NCBI GenBank assembly: GCA_914767715.1
Contig: OU612073.1
Location: 6,946,001 to 7,006,000 of the forward strand
DNA length: 60,000 nt
Reading direction: 5' to 3'
Source of the DNA: Membranipora membranacea
Taxonomy: Eukaryota > Bryozoa > Gymnolaemata > Cheilostomatida > Membraniporidae
The translations under genes and the position numbers were made by a program. The notes under the pieces are model-generated. The model was not told where the DNA came from. It did no database searches and was given only the letters and a program-made list of their open reading frames with translations. Positions 1-12,738 of the stretch are shown piece by piece. Position 1 is the stretch's first letter, and each line of letters opens with the position of its first letter.

Positions 1-208
1 TAATGGCCGCATGAGTGTTGTATGATATGTACCATGTAGCACCTGCCACACGTCTCACAAGTCACAACACCTGAGTGTTGAATTCGACTAAGTACCCAAA
101 ATATGTATAAGCATGCAATATGGGCTGCTCTAACAAACCCTCTGCTATGATTTTTTTTACAATTCTGACTACTGACCCTATAGCACTGGTCTTTTTCTGT
201 AACGACAG

Positions 209-3200
209 GGCAAGTGGAGACAGACAATTATGCATACTATGATGGCCCTCTGAATGATGACAGGAACTTGTTGAGAGCTGGGACTAATTTTGTGAATCTA
301 GACGATGTCTCATTTGGCTGGAAGCATCAATACATTAAACCGAGTGGAGACAATTATATCACTGTAAAAGCCAAACCTGTTGGCTTCACTTACGTACTGA
401 ATGGATTTGCTCTAAATCAAGAGGATGGACTGGCCATTGCAACCCCTGTCACGGAATCGGTAATCATACTTGAGTTATTTTGGGAAAAATTACAATGTTA
501 CAGAACAAGGGTGAGGTAGTGTGAGGTCCTTGCCGAGTCGCCAACTTTTAACTCAATTCTTGCCCAATTTATTGTCTCAATTTCACTGCAGTCCACTGAC
601 AACCGGGGATCGGTGCAGACATTGCGGCCTTGACCTAAGGCACCCCTCATTTTGCCACCCTTTCTTCGTTATGCAGTGAGTGGCTAAACCTAGTGCTTTC
701 AACCAAATTTCGTGAATCAGGCCGCTTTTTGATCGCAAATTAATTTAATGCCTCAGTTTAATTACAGCCACATACTATTGATTTCAGTTGAAGATGTGGA
801 TGTATATGATAGTACAAGGACAGGACAATGTCAAACTAGAAGAGATAGCTGTTATCAAATTACTCGTTGTGAATAAGTGGAAGGAGCCTATAGACGTACT
901 TGTATCGATTCCCGCCTCCGAGGATTACAAGTTTATGCAGGTTGACAGACTCGATGGCGCAAACACCTATTCTGTTCCTGGTGAACAACAGGTCAGCACA
1001 TAGGTCACCACACTTATATATTGTGAACTGTTGATGATGTTAGTGGAATAGCTTAAGTTCTCAGACAGCAAATATGTAAAGACTTCGGAGACTCCAGTTG
1101 AATCCTGGCTTGAGAAAAGTTTGACCCACATAATCAATCTTTTAATGCTGAAAAAATTAAAAATTGATGCGGCATTTCAAAACTCGACCAATAGCTACCT
1201 AGATGTATAAAAATGCATAATGTGCAACTGCATAATACACAATGCATAATATGTACAACTTATAATGTTTCTTTACCTTACAGATTTTAGTGAATATGAT
1301 GGAAGCTAGCCAAAAAATGCTATTTGTTCCTTTCAAAGTGATGAAATCTGGTAGTATATCCATACCGCTGACAGCAATGAGTGTTTTAGGAGGTCATAAG
1401 GCTACATATAAAGTCAACGTGGGTGTAAGTTATCTTACAAAATAGATCAGTCATTGAGGATCATCAGATGCTAATTCTTAAGCTCACGCTTGTCATAATA
1501 CATAGAATTCTCTAGAAGAGTGTTGTATTTGCAATAAGAAAATTAGCCTTTTAACAAAACTCATGGCAAGTTAACATATACCTGTCCGCTCTACTTTATT
1601 TTATGCTCCCACTCCTTTTAACGAAAATTGGTGCTAGCTTACATTGGGTCAAACTTGAACTAGCCAAACTAAACTCTAGCCAAAGGATACTACTCGAGGG
1701 TGTAAGCCCTAAGCAGCTTCATTTCTGGTTTTTAAGATAAATGTCTTCTCCATGGTTCGTTATCCCTGTTGAAAAACATGCGAGATCAACTTGCTTTGTA
1801 TTAATTTGACGTTAAGATCAAATTCATTCCCTCTGTGGTGACGAAGTGTTATTTCAAAAGTCGGGAAACGCCTTGATCACTGGCGGCTTACCTTTCTGAG
1901 TGATCATAATTAATTGCTTTATCATCATATTTTCTCATATCGCATTAAAATTTTTTAATAAAATTTTTTTATTTACTTATCAGCTACGGGCTAATTTTTA
2001 TAATTCAACTTTCGATTTTAATATTTCATTTCATGTTCAAATAGAATTAATTGTTTCTAAACAATTTTATTTAGCATTTTATAAATAAACTTTATTATTT
2101 TTATTATTATTAGTCTTGTTATTATTCTTATCATTATTCTTATCATCATAAGTCTTCATTTTAGTATAAGGGAGTGGACTGGAGTGCAAAGAAAGCCAAT
2201 AATTGCTGACCCTCTGTGGAGGCAGAGTGATATTTTAAAAGTCGGGTAACAAAGCGCCTTGATCACCGGCGGTTTACCTATCTGAGCCATCATTCAAATC
2301 TTTATTTTAGTACAAGGGAGTGGAGGACCAATTTACACATAGTTACCAAGTTGATCTGCGTACAAGTAACGCTGAAGTTCTCCCTGATCTGTTTATTCCC
2401 GTTGAAGAAATCCACACAGATTATGAGTCAGATTACAGGAGATATGTGAAAGGCTCTTCAAAGTCTACAATTTATGTCACCGGTACGAAAATGTTTACTG
2501 CCTGGATAAATTGAATAATCATACATTTGCCGTTTCTGGGTTTGATGCAGTAATCTTAGTGGACATCTTTCTTTGTGGGCACTCTACTATCCATGTTGAA
2601 AATTGCATCTAAAGAATTTAGCAATATCCTAAATCAAATTCAACATAACAATTACGCAAATATGTAGATCCGTAAAAGTAAATCGATGACTCTTGAGCCA
2701 GTTTCCACTCACTTCTAACACTGGTTTGATGTGAATGCAGTTTCATGTGTTATGAGTATTAAGCCTCAAAAGAAACTTATCTGGCAAAAGGGATAGAAGT
2801 TTAAATCATCGTACGCTACAAATGTGTATTTTTGATTTATATTAATTGACCATAGGTTGAAAAATTTAATGACAGCTAGATAAACTCTTATTTCTGGATA
2901 AATTTGTAGGTGACATAATTGGTGTTCCGTTCAAATCTACTAACATGAACACAAAGAACATGTTTAGACAACCAGAATATAGCGGTGGAGAAGCTATGTT
3001 CAACTTTGCTATCAACTTGTATCTGCTCAACATATACAGGCGTCTTGGAGGAAACTATTTCCCTGCTTCGAAAGTGGCTTCTGTGTGCGAAACACTGAAT
3101 TATGGTAAGGCATGTCTATACATCAATAAACCAGAGGAGACTTTGGAGTTGTCTTTCATTATTACCGATTAATTTCATGCGAATGCTTATCTAATTGATT

Positions 3201-6200
3201 TTAATCGGATGCAATGTGGGTTCACCCGCGATCAAAGAAAAAAGGGTTTGTCAGTCAATTGACACCGCAAATTTAATGTTATGGTTGACAAAACCCAAAT
3301 CTATCATCCCATATATAAACGGTTGTGACATACCGCTACCAGCTTAGTTTATATTCCACTACAAGTAGTTTAAATTAACTTTATGTTGGTTGTTTGTTTT
3401 TTTTTAGATATTCAAGAATTCTTAGGCTATTTTCAGGAAGATGGTTCGTTCAAACAATTCAGATGGAATAAGAGATCCAGCACCTGGTAATTATTACTGA
3501 GCAATTGTCAACGATTACAAAATTTTAAAATTCTTATTTTAAAATTTCTTAATTGTATGTTTTCCTTAGTTTATGTATTCCACTGGGTAGGATTAGTTGA
3601 AAATTCACTGACATGTAGGAGCTTGTTGTCGCAAAACTTCCTGCTAATGTACTAGATAAAGGGGATTGTAATTAATGATATATGCGCATACAATTTTTTT
3701 CCTAATATGCAGGTTGTCAGCGAATGCTGTGGAGGTGATGGTAGAGGCTTTACAGACCACCGATTTGAGAGATAAGTTTGTGTTCCCAAGTGGGATAATC
3801 AACCGGACAGCAGAATGGCTCATCACTCAACAGGACAAATCGACAGGCATCTTCAGAGAAGCTGGCAACATCAACTTCAGACACTTCCATGTGAGCCACA
3901 GTTAGCCAATGGTTTTGCTCTGATTGGCTGGGGGGGAGGAGAGACCAACCAATCAGATCAGATCCAACACATTGGCTAGTCACAGTACTAGTTTATATAA
4001 TGACAAAATATTTAGTGCAAAGAGAGTTGTCCTGTCTAGGGTACAGGTGTTGGCACCCATGGTACTCAAGCCTGGCCATGCACTTAAACCCTTCAGAAAT
4101 CTAGTAACTCATATATTGAAAAGGCAGACAAGGATCTAATTACTGCATGCAAAACTTATATAATGTGACTCAGTTATATATGTGCAAAATGGATATTGGT
4201 TTACAATCGGATTTTAGCAGATGCCTCCCTTGACACTTGCTAGCTTTTTTTATAGAGTGACCAGGAAACTGAAGTCAACGGGAAATACAAACAAGCTAAC
4301 TTTGCACTGACGGGTCTATGCGTGATGTCACTTTATAGGGCTTCATCTGTTGCTGGCTTGGTAAGGATTAGATAAGATATCATTTATTATTACCCTCACA
4401 TAGCATTTAAATAATGTTTTAAAATTGGAGTGGCAATCTGTATCTGCAATCTAAAATCTGAAACTTTCAATTAATCAGCCAATTTGCATCAGTTTTCAAA
4501 AGACTTTTTAGAAATTATCCGTTTCATCCCAACAACAATATTCGATTGTACCCCAATTGTCTCATCTCTTGACTTGAGGAAACAACTCCTGATACATTCT
4601 GTAACTTTTGTATTTAATGAGGTATTTTCTGCTTGTAGAGTACTGCAGTGCTAGATGGCATAAGTTTGGGGGCAGACTTTCTGGCTAATCACCAGCACGA
4701 GATTGTTGATGATCCATTTGCAAAAGCCATTGTCACGTACGCCCTGTTTGTGACAGGAAGGTCAACTGTCACACAGAAAGCTTTACGAGAGCTAAGGGAC
4801 ATGCGCAGAACAAGTAGGTTTGACATTATCTAAAACCAATAACAATTACTTACATATTATGAAAAGTATACTGTGGTCTCGCCAGAAGTAGTCTCCACTT
4901 TGATTCCAATGTTCCGTAATATTGATGAATTCCTGTAAGCTGAAAGGGGTCCTTTTTTTGTAAGGCGGTTACCCTAAATTATGGATTTATCTGATGCCAC
5001 CTTCATATTGCAATACTTTGAAGAACATTGCAGTCCCCTTAATTCAGCCCACCAGATTATCTCCTAATTGAGCAAAAAGACAAAGTTGAGGGGCATTGGA
5101 AAGAATATGTATTTGGTTAAAGGGACCAATATTCTTTCAATTTACTTGAAAATTAAATCAAAATTAAATGAGATACTTACATTACATAAACAAACAAACA
5201 AATGAAAACATTATCAATATTTTCATTTGAGAGTAACCAACACAACAATATTTGTTTTGTAACATTTTTTTCCAATCATCTCTTTTTCATATAAATTTAT
5301 TTTGATTTAGTTGCATCAAATAACATGACTTATTGGTCCAGTGAGGAGATAAGACCGATAAAGATTGAGACGTCATCACAAGACACAAAACTAATAATAA
5401 GACACAGAGAGCTATCTAGTGTTGGAGCCTATGCAGTGACAGCGTCCTCCTATGCCATGATGGCGTACATGGCTAACAACGAACCGTTGGGTGATGTAGA
5501 ATCTATACAGAGGTTCCTACAAGAGCAACGAATCGGTATCGGAGCATTTTACTCAACTCAGGTAAGAGCATCTATTGTTCTGGGATATTCTCATGTATAT
5601 GAGATTGTAATGTAAGTTGGTGTCACCAAGTCTACCGCACTCAATTTGAATTGATACTCAAATTCACACAGCCAATTTAAATTTTAGGAATCTGGGTCGA
5701 AGCTGCTGATCTCTTGTGTAATCGATTACCGAACCCGATTTAGTTATATGAAAAATTAATGTGATTTCTATGACTTTCTATGTGGCCACCAATACCTCAA
5801 AGCAATCCCATTGAAATGTACATGAGTTGGTGTCTGGAATGAGTAACTATCTTAGAATTAACCCAATTGCATCTTGCAAAGAGAAATGTAACGTTCAATT
5901 CTCTATGCTTTCTATGAATAACAGGACACGCTGGTAGCAGTGCGCGCGTTGGGAATACTAGCATCGAAAAACCAGGACCGAGTATCATATGATATGACCT
6001 TCACCTTCACCTCTGATCAGGATGAAAACTGGAATCATGTGATCCACCTTGATCAAAATAACTGGTTCAACTTACAGTCTGTCCAGGTAATTAAAAAGTT
6101 ATATATAACTTTTTTTAATGAATATAGAATAAAGAATATAGAATATAGAATAAAGAACATAGCATATAGAATGATGAATGATGAATGATGAATACATTCA

Positions 6201-9200
6201 ACAGTTAAACAAAATTAATTGGCAAAAAAAAGGTGCTTAATTACCTTTAAATTGACTGCTACCATACTGCAAAAACTTAGTATATAAAGGCGATATCTCA
6301 TTTGTATAAGTCTATAAAAAATGAAGTCCTGACGAATCCTGATCCACTTTGTACATATCTCACACTTGATCATTTCATTTGCTTCTTGTGTGTTGTTTCA
6401 GTGTCCATCACATTGGGGTACAATACAAACTAAGGCAAAAGGGACAGGAATAGCCTTAGTTCAGATGGAAACCACTGTGAACCGAGACGAGCTACCCTCC
6501 CAACTGAAACAGCCACCAATCAAAGGGATATTTGATTTAGGCAATATCCAAACCTCCATCACAACTAGTGGCTTCAATCACTCATTTATTCACTTCAAAA
6601 TCTGCCCCAGGTAAACGCATGAAAATAATATTTTAGTTTGGTCCAACCAAATACATGCAGTGTATGTAATGTGATAAGTTCAGGTCCTGCTTAGTGGTAG
6701 AAATAGGATACAATACTGCTGTAATTAATTATTGGCTTCAAAACGTGTCTTTATGGAAGTCAATTACCAGTAGTGTTGTATTGAGCCAGAAAAAATGAAA
6801 ATGAGCCGAGCCACTGAAATTTCCCTAAATTCAGGTACGGGTCGACTCGAAAAGAGCGGCGTGAAATGGATTTACAATATGACTTCATAAGTCATGTCCT
6901 ACTCCTACACTGTCTTCAGATATCACAATTCAAAAGAATGATGGATATTCGGCCACTAATCACTAGTGCAATTAGCTAATAGTACAAGTTAAGTTTGATT
7001 CAGTTTGTAATATATCATCTTGACATAATGAACTATGTTGAGACCAAGTTTCATCAAATTCTGTCAAGTATTTATCGAATTATAGATGTCTGAAGAAAGC
7101 TTTATGTAGTGTTGTAAGCCGTTCATAATAATCACAGCAAAAGCATGACTAATAGCTATATGTTTTATCATAGTATAGTCTCTATTTCCAAAATCATCAA
7201 CTACAATCCATAGCATAGTGGTTAAGATTGTGGACTGTAGTGCACCAGGTCTCAGGTTCAGTCCAGTTTAGTCAGTTTAGTTCAGTCCAGTTCAGTCCAG
7301 GTGCACGCAATATTTTGACCATCACTCTAGTAGTTGAGACCCGTAAGGGTGTAGACCTCTGACCCGACTTGACCCTAACATGACCCGACCACAGAAACCC
7401 GAAACCCGACCCGTTGACTCGACCCTGAATACAACACTAATTACCAGTTAAATTCACATGTGAGGTTAGAAGTTAGAAATTAAAAAAATTTATATATTTT
7501 GCATACGGTCCACCCATGTTTCTTCCTTATCTTTTCCATTATCCATTCAATTATCAACCGCATCTCATGATCATTTGCTGGAATATGATTGATATTGGAA
7601 TGTCTCTACAATTTACAGGGGAAGTGTGTGAACAAAATGACTATGATTGTCCAATAAAAATTAATTTAAATTTAAATAACAATAATAAATAAGGATAAAA
7701 ATAATTATTACTAAAATCATTATTATCATTATTGTTAATATTATAATAAGTACAACCATTAAGTCTGTGGGTTGTTTCGATCTTATTGTAGCTGGAATGG
7801 TACAACAGAGCAGAGTGGAATGGCAGTTCTAGAGATAAACCTACCCAATGGTTATAAAGCGTCCAACGGGGCATCACTTAGAACTGTGAGGAGAGTAAGG
7901 GACACGACTTCTATAAGGGCTGCCCAGCATTCTAATGGACTGGAGATCTTTTACTTCGACTATGTGAGTTTTTTCTTTAGATATTTAGCAAAATTCAGTG
8001 TTTAAAAAAAACTATACAAACTTTGAGGATGATACAGTCATGCTATATGTAAACAAAGCACCCTCTAAAACTTCATGAGGTCCAAAGTAGCAAGGAGTTA
8101 GGGGAACTCCTTGATAGCAGTTACAAGAAATAGGATGAACTTCCAATATTCGGTGATCTGAGAGGTCAATTGAGGCTCCCAAATCAGTTTTACGCTGTCT
8201 ATTAATTATAAATGTGCAAGAATAAGTTTAGGGATTAAAAATATAGAGTTTTTAACACCTAAAGAACTCATTTTTTCTTTAGCAATGTGACCGTGGCCCA
8301 TTTCTGCCATGCAGTGTTTTGGAATATAAGGAAGCAGGTGCCTAGAAATAAAGTGTGTTTCTTAAATAATCGAGTAGCTACCTAAAAACTTAGGAGGCTT
8401 GGAAAAGTTAACATGTGGCTGCCTAAAGATATAATGTGTTTCCTAAATAATAGAGCAGCTACCTAAAAACAAAATAGACGTTGTAAAATTAGCATGTGGC
8501 TGCCTAAAAATATAATGTGTTTCTTAAATAACTGAGCAGCTGCCTAAAAACAACGGACACCTTGAAAACTTTCAATGCAGCTTCATACTAATAAATGATG
8601 ATTCCTAGAATTATCTACCCACTACCTAAAAATCATAGAGGCTTGCCTAGCAATAAACCATGGTTTCCCTACAATCACCATTACGCTCCCTAAAAAAGTT
8701 GCATGCTTGCCTAGAAATATAAAAGCCTTATTGATAATATACGCTTGATTGAGTTGATAGACAGAACAGACCTAAGGCTATTTTGTTTTTAGGCATCTAC
8801 TCGATTATTTAGGAAACACATTTTATTTCTAGGCACCTGCTTCCTAATATTCCAAAACACTGCATGGCAGAAATGGGCCATGGTACAAGGCTCAGTTATT
8901 TAATAACACAGTACTGTCTTATAACTTGGAAAATTTACCAACTCTAACCTGTCCTTTGAGCCTCATATTTTGTAGTTATCTTATCTTGCCTCTAGCATTA
9001 TCTAGTGCCACGACGCGCCTCGTAGCGAATTATGCTAATTTACTCATTTAGTCAATTCGTGGGTTTTTCTTGTTCCTATTATTCTAAATAGCTGAAGAGA
9101 CAAGTCGTCTTTTCGAGATTCCCACCCTCCCGCCCTAAAGTACTACCTTATGTTGCTATATTTCTCAGTGTGTGAAAGGTGATTTATTTATAAATTTTAC

Positions 9201-10474
9201 TTATCACCAGTTTAACGATGGTCCACCCTAAATCTTGAAATTACGTTAGAGAATAACTGTCATTCAGTTTGGGTGTGGAAGATATGTTTTAGGCTGGTAC
9301 TAACATTTTATTAATATCATAGTAACGATCGTCATATTTATCAACCAGTAATGAGAATAAGGGAATACCTCTTCAAGCGACCAGGCAAAGTCAAACTATT
9401 ATTATATAATAACTATTTGCTGACATGCAAAAACATTGATATTGATATTGTTACAGATAAATAAATCAAGACTGAATTGTGCGGAGTTTACATCATGGCG
9501 CTTTTATCCCGTTGCAAATGTAGATGAATTTACGAGGATCAAAATATATGAATACTATGAGCCAGGTGAGTAAAATTATTATAGATTTTTCCTCCTTTTT
9601 TTCATTTGTTTTGGCACTAAATGTAGTATTCTTTCCTCAAAATAATTTAAATTTTCAAGAAAAGTATTGAAAAAACAATAAAAACTAGACATATGCAACT
9701 ATGTTCTGACGAAGTTGCATCAATTTCTGCCTGGTGGTTCTTGACTTATAGAAGCCTAAAAAGTGTTGCAATAATAATAATAAAAAGAACTTACAAAAAC
9801 AATAGGAATACAACTTTGTTGTATTCCTAATTAGTTCATGTCCTCAAGCTTTCTGCAAAGTTGCTATATACCATTATTAACCACGATACATTATGACGTA
9901 TCTAGTCATCTTAGTTTTAATCAAATTCTTTTTTTTTGTAAATTTTTTTATGCCACCTTTACATAATTTGCCACCTTAACATGTTCATAGATGACTTGAC
10001 ACCTTTGCAGGGATTGTTAACGCGATAGATTAGTTGATAGCGTTATTGGTCTTCAGGATGAAAATCTAACTGCGTTATAAAGCTCAATCCCTTTGCTACA
10101 ATAAATAAACCCCCACAAATTTATTATTCTTAGAGGTAATATGAATGTGTAAGTAAATATATTCATCTATATATATATGGACACAATATACATCATGGTA
10201 TATGGTTAATTACACATGAAGTTCTTTTGCATATATATATATATATATATTATATTGAATTTTTCTCTAAATCTTATTTACAGCTCTGGCACAATTTAGC
10301 TGGTATGAGAAGTTTGAACTATTCAAGTTGACAGTATGTTTGGTATGCGGCTCCTATCAATGTCCCTACTGTCCATACTACAGCACAAGTCAAACATTAA
10401 TACCAAACATCCGTATAATTATTATAGCTGTTATTATTAATTTTGTTATGCTCAAACTGTTTAGAACCTCCTAG
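209..10474 (+). CDS. CD109/alpha-2-macroglobulin-like protein lacking the thioester (C-terminal 863 aa)
   Basis: Fifteen phase-compatible exons: 209-459, 788-991, 1284-1424, 2311-2482, 2910-3104, 3408-3486, 3713-3890, 4256-4360, 4639-4813, 5311-5561, 5925-6086, 6402-6610, 7792-7963, 9457-9565, 10284-10474. The 5' exons lie outside the window. Domain order matches the A2M/TEP family: the A2M region (...NQEDGLAIATPVT), an MG7-like exon, the first CUB half, the thioester-domain barrel opening with GDIIGVPF, the DGSF...STW and FYSTQDTLVAV landmarks, the second CUB half, then the receptor-binding domain ending IYEYYEP. Where relatives have GCGEQ this protein reads SGGEA, so Cys and Gln are both absent and no thioester can form. 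The C-terminus has four closely spaced Cys (CLVCGSYQCPYC) and then a hydrophobic run ending at the stop, like the GPI-anchored CD109. The family traps proteases or opsonises; here a non-covalent surface role is inferred. Candidate polyadenylation signals lie at 10502 and 10614. Confidence 0.9.
1839..2330 (+). repeat. Intronic near-duplicate carrying a decoy copy of an exon acceptor
   Basis: About 80 bp at 1839-1906 (AAAGTCGGG, CGCCTTGATCACTGGCGG, then a CTGAG-type end) recurs with changes at 2221-2292. The true acceptor and exon start near 2305-2325 (TATTTTAG TACAAGGGAGTGG) is itself echoed at about 2155-2175 (CATTTTAG TATAAGGGAGTGG). So a short tandem duplication covers the intron end and the first bases of the 2311 exon. 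AT-rich sequence fills the interval. Confidence 0.7.
2991..3005 (+). other. Degenerate thioester site (GCGEQ replaced by SGGEA)
   Basis: The codons AGC GGT GGA GAA GCT sit exactly where the family's GCGEQ pentapeptide falls. They follow GDIIGVPF...FRQPEY and precede MFNFAINLYLLN, both well conserved in alignment. Both residues that form the Cys-Gln thioester are replaced. The surrounding frame and splice sites are intact, so this is a substitution rather than a broken gene. Confidence 0.9.
6771..7439. mobile_element. hAT-like non-autonomous element (MITE) in an intron
   Basis: The ends are inverted: TAGTGTTGTATT at 6771 and AATACAACACTA ending at 7439. They are flanked by the 8-bp direct repeat ATTACCAG (6763-6770 and 7440-7447), a length typical of hAT insertions. 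The paralogous copy of this intron near 13060 lacks the element, giving an independent empty site. There is no coding sequence. A tRNA-like stretch with a B-box-like GGTTCAGTCC (about 7205-7264) lies inside. Confidence 0.85.
7205..7275 (+). repeat. tRNA-derived SINE-like head
   Basis: The A-box-like TAGCATAGTGGTTAAGA and B-box-like GGTTCAGTCC are spaced as in a tRNA promoter. There is no clean cloverleaf acceptor stem, so this is a SINE-type fragment rather than a tRNA gene. It is followed by a short repeat of the CAGTCCAGTT type (7258-7300). Confidence 0.5.
8290..8885. mobile_element. Foldback element with internal tandem units (intronic)
   Basis: The arms at 8290-8400 and 8770-8885 are inverted copies of each other over roughly 110 bp. 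Shared landmarks are TGGCCCATTTCTGCCATGCA, GAAGCAGGTGCCTAGAAATA and GAGTAG.T.CCTAAAAAC. Between them, degenerate units of about 70-80 bp repeat (TGGCTGCCTAAA.ATATAATGTGTTTC.TAAATAA). No open frame. The target duplication was not clear. Confidence 0.75.
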
Positions 10475-11190
10475 CATTTTATTGTTGTTTTTTTACCGCG
10501 TAATAAAAAATAGTCTCCTTTTTTCACTTGGACTTTATTACCAGCTTGAAAGTCTCTATTGTTTACATGCCCAATGGCACTTTTTGTAATTTCACATTTT
10601 TTTAATACTTGACAATAAATGACCATTTTGTGAGTATCCACTTTTAACTCACTGTTGATATCATGTGAGTACTGTTCTCTATGATGTTGTCATATTACAA
10701 ACTCTGTTTTGCTTCATTTTGGCTATATGCTATCATAAGACAGCTGGCAATAGGTATATGAGGTTTGTTTATTACTGATTTAGTAAGCAGGGTTGATCAT
10801 CATACCTCCTCTGCACAACTAAGAAGTTGCTATCTGTTCTATAACATTACTTACATGGGCATAAATTACCAGCCATGTATATATGCACATAAAATATTGA
10901 TAAAATGATATACTACAACCTACTTATTTACGCGTTACAAACATTGCATTCTGTTAAGACGGCTTTCTGTGACCACCTGCAGTAGCGACTTCAACTTTCT
11001 TATTTCTGTAAAATATAGCCCACAAGAATGAGTATTGATTACAGGCCTACACAGTCCTAAGTATAATCAAGCCACTTGTTATTACTGTAATGTTCTCCGC
11101 AGCTCTAAAGCAGTGTTATTATAAGGGAACCCGTCCTCTGAGAGAAGGATATCATTGTGTGCCGTCTCCGGGTCCAGTGTGGACCAGGCA
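10475..11190. other. Downstream region of the CD109-like gene
   Basis: This holds the presumed 3' UTR and flank of the CD109-like gene, with AATAAA hexamers at 10502 and 10614. Beyond them I see no coding exon and no recognisable repeat. The sequence is AT-rich and unremarkable. Confidence 0.5.
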
Positions 11191-11410
11191 ACTGTAACAT
11201 TAAAATGTGCATTCTGAAAATTTATAGAAAACATTAGAATGTGCATGAGTATACATTGAAATGATCACGTCGTGTATACATTGAATTGTGTATGTTGTAC
11301 ATACATTGAAATGTGCATGTTTGGTATACATTGAAATGTGCATGTCCTGTATACATTAAAATGAGTATGTTGTATCTACATTGAAATGCGTATGTTGTAT
11401 ATACATTGTA
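11191..11410. repeat. Degenerate ~30-bp minisatellite
   Basis: About eight diverged units with the core TACATTGAAATGTGCATG plus a GT-rich spacer (TTGTATA, TCGTGTA, TTTGGTA). They run directly into the pentamer satellite. Units differ by several bases each, so this array is older than the near-perfect satellite next to it. Confidence 0.75.
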
Positions 11411-11415
11411 TATCT

Positions 11416-12110
11416 GCACTGCACTGCACTGCACTGCACTGCACTGCACTGCACTGCACTGCACTGCACTGCACTGCACTGCACTGCACTGCACTGCACT
11501 GCACTGCACTGCACTGCACTGCACTGCACTGCACTGCACTGCACTGCACTGCACTGCACTGCACTGCACTGCACTGCACTGCACTGCACTGCACTGCACT
11601 GCACTGCACTGCACTGCACTGCACTGCACTGCACTGCACTGCACTGCACTGCACTGCACTGCACTGCACTGCACTGCACTGCACTGCACTGCACTGCACT
11701 GCACTGCACTGCACTGCACTGCACTGCACTGCACTGCACTGCACTGCACTGCACTGCACTGCACTGCACTGCACTGCACTGCACTGCACTGCACTGCACT
11801 GCACTGCACTGCACTGCACTGCACTGCACTGCACTGCACTGCACTGCACTGCACTGCACTGCACTGCACTGCACTGCACTGCACTGCACTGCACTGCACT
11901 GCACTGCACTGCACTGCACTGCACTGCACTGCACTGCACTGCACTGCACTGCACTGCACTGCACTGCACTGCACTGCACTGCACTGCACTGCACTGCACT
12001 GCACTGCACTGCACTGCACTGCACTGCACTGCACTGCACTGCACTGCACTGCACTGCACTGCACTGCACTGCACTGCACTGCACTGCACTGCACTGCATT
12101 GCACTGCATT
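11416..12110. repeat. (GCACT)n pentanucleotide satellite, about 136 perfect copies
   Basis: Perfect GCACT units run from 11416 to about 12095, and the last few units are imperfect (GCATT). The unit contains no stop in any frame on either strand. Long open frames of repeating CTALH or SAVQC type therefore appear in all six frames and are artefacts. The near-absence of interruptions implies recent expansion or active homogenisation. Confidence 0.97.
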
Positions 12111-12738
12111 ATATTGTATATATGCTTCAAATTTTCCTATCGATAGCTTATATTGTCCTATTAAGCAAAGCGAAAATTGATCATGACCATTGGCAGTATA
12201 GTAAGTCATGGTTGGTAAAATTCATGCTCGAATAGAACTGGTGAGTTTTTGCCTGTTGGCCAGTTACATTTAGTCATCAAAAAGTAGGGTATAACTATAT
12301 TATTGCTGAGTTTTTAATCGGAAATTTTTGGTAGAATTCACTAGTAGATCGAATGAAATTTTTAAACTGTGTAGAAAAGATCCCTTGTTATTCATAGTGA
12401 TAATTGTGAGGTTCTGTCCATAGGTTGGCTGAGAATTATATAATATTGTTTGAGTCTCTATATAGTCTCACAGGCTTGCATGACCCTATATGACAAGATG
12501 AAATTGCTGTCCTTGCCGCATTGGTTGGATCGAGGATAAGAATGTTAAATGAATGTGTTGACAAATGTCATGAACAGAACAAAACTTTCCTCATTATCTA
12601 CTTCAGTGAACATGTTGATGTTGATGCCCATAAACTATTGTTTTTTTAAACAAGTTTATTAGGCATTCCAAAAATATCTTCTACTACTATTACATTTTTT
12701 AATTGATGGTGATTAGTGGATGGCTTGTCTGATATATC
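12111..12738. other. No gene seen
   Basis: AT-rich flank of the satellite. I see no coding exon, tRNA or recognisable mobile-element end here. Confidence 0.4.

Noticed and set aside
11416-12110. CRISPR-like array
   Set aside because: There are no spacers: the array is a contiguous 5-bp satellite in a eukaryotic genome.
11234-12235. Six long open frames (246-298 codons) on both strands
   Set aside because: They are all translations of the (GCACT)n satellite, whose unit has no stop in any frame.
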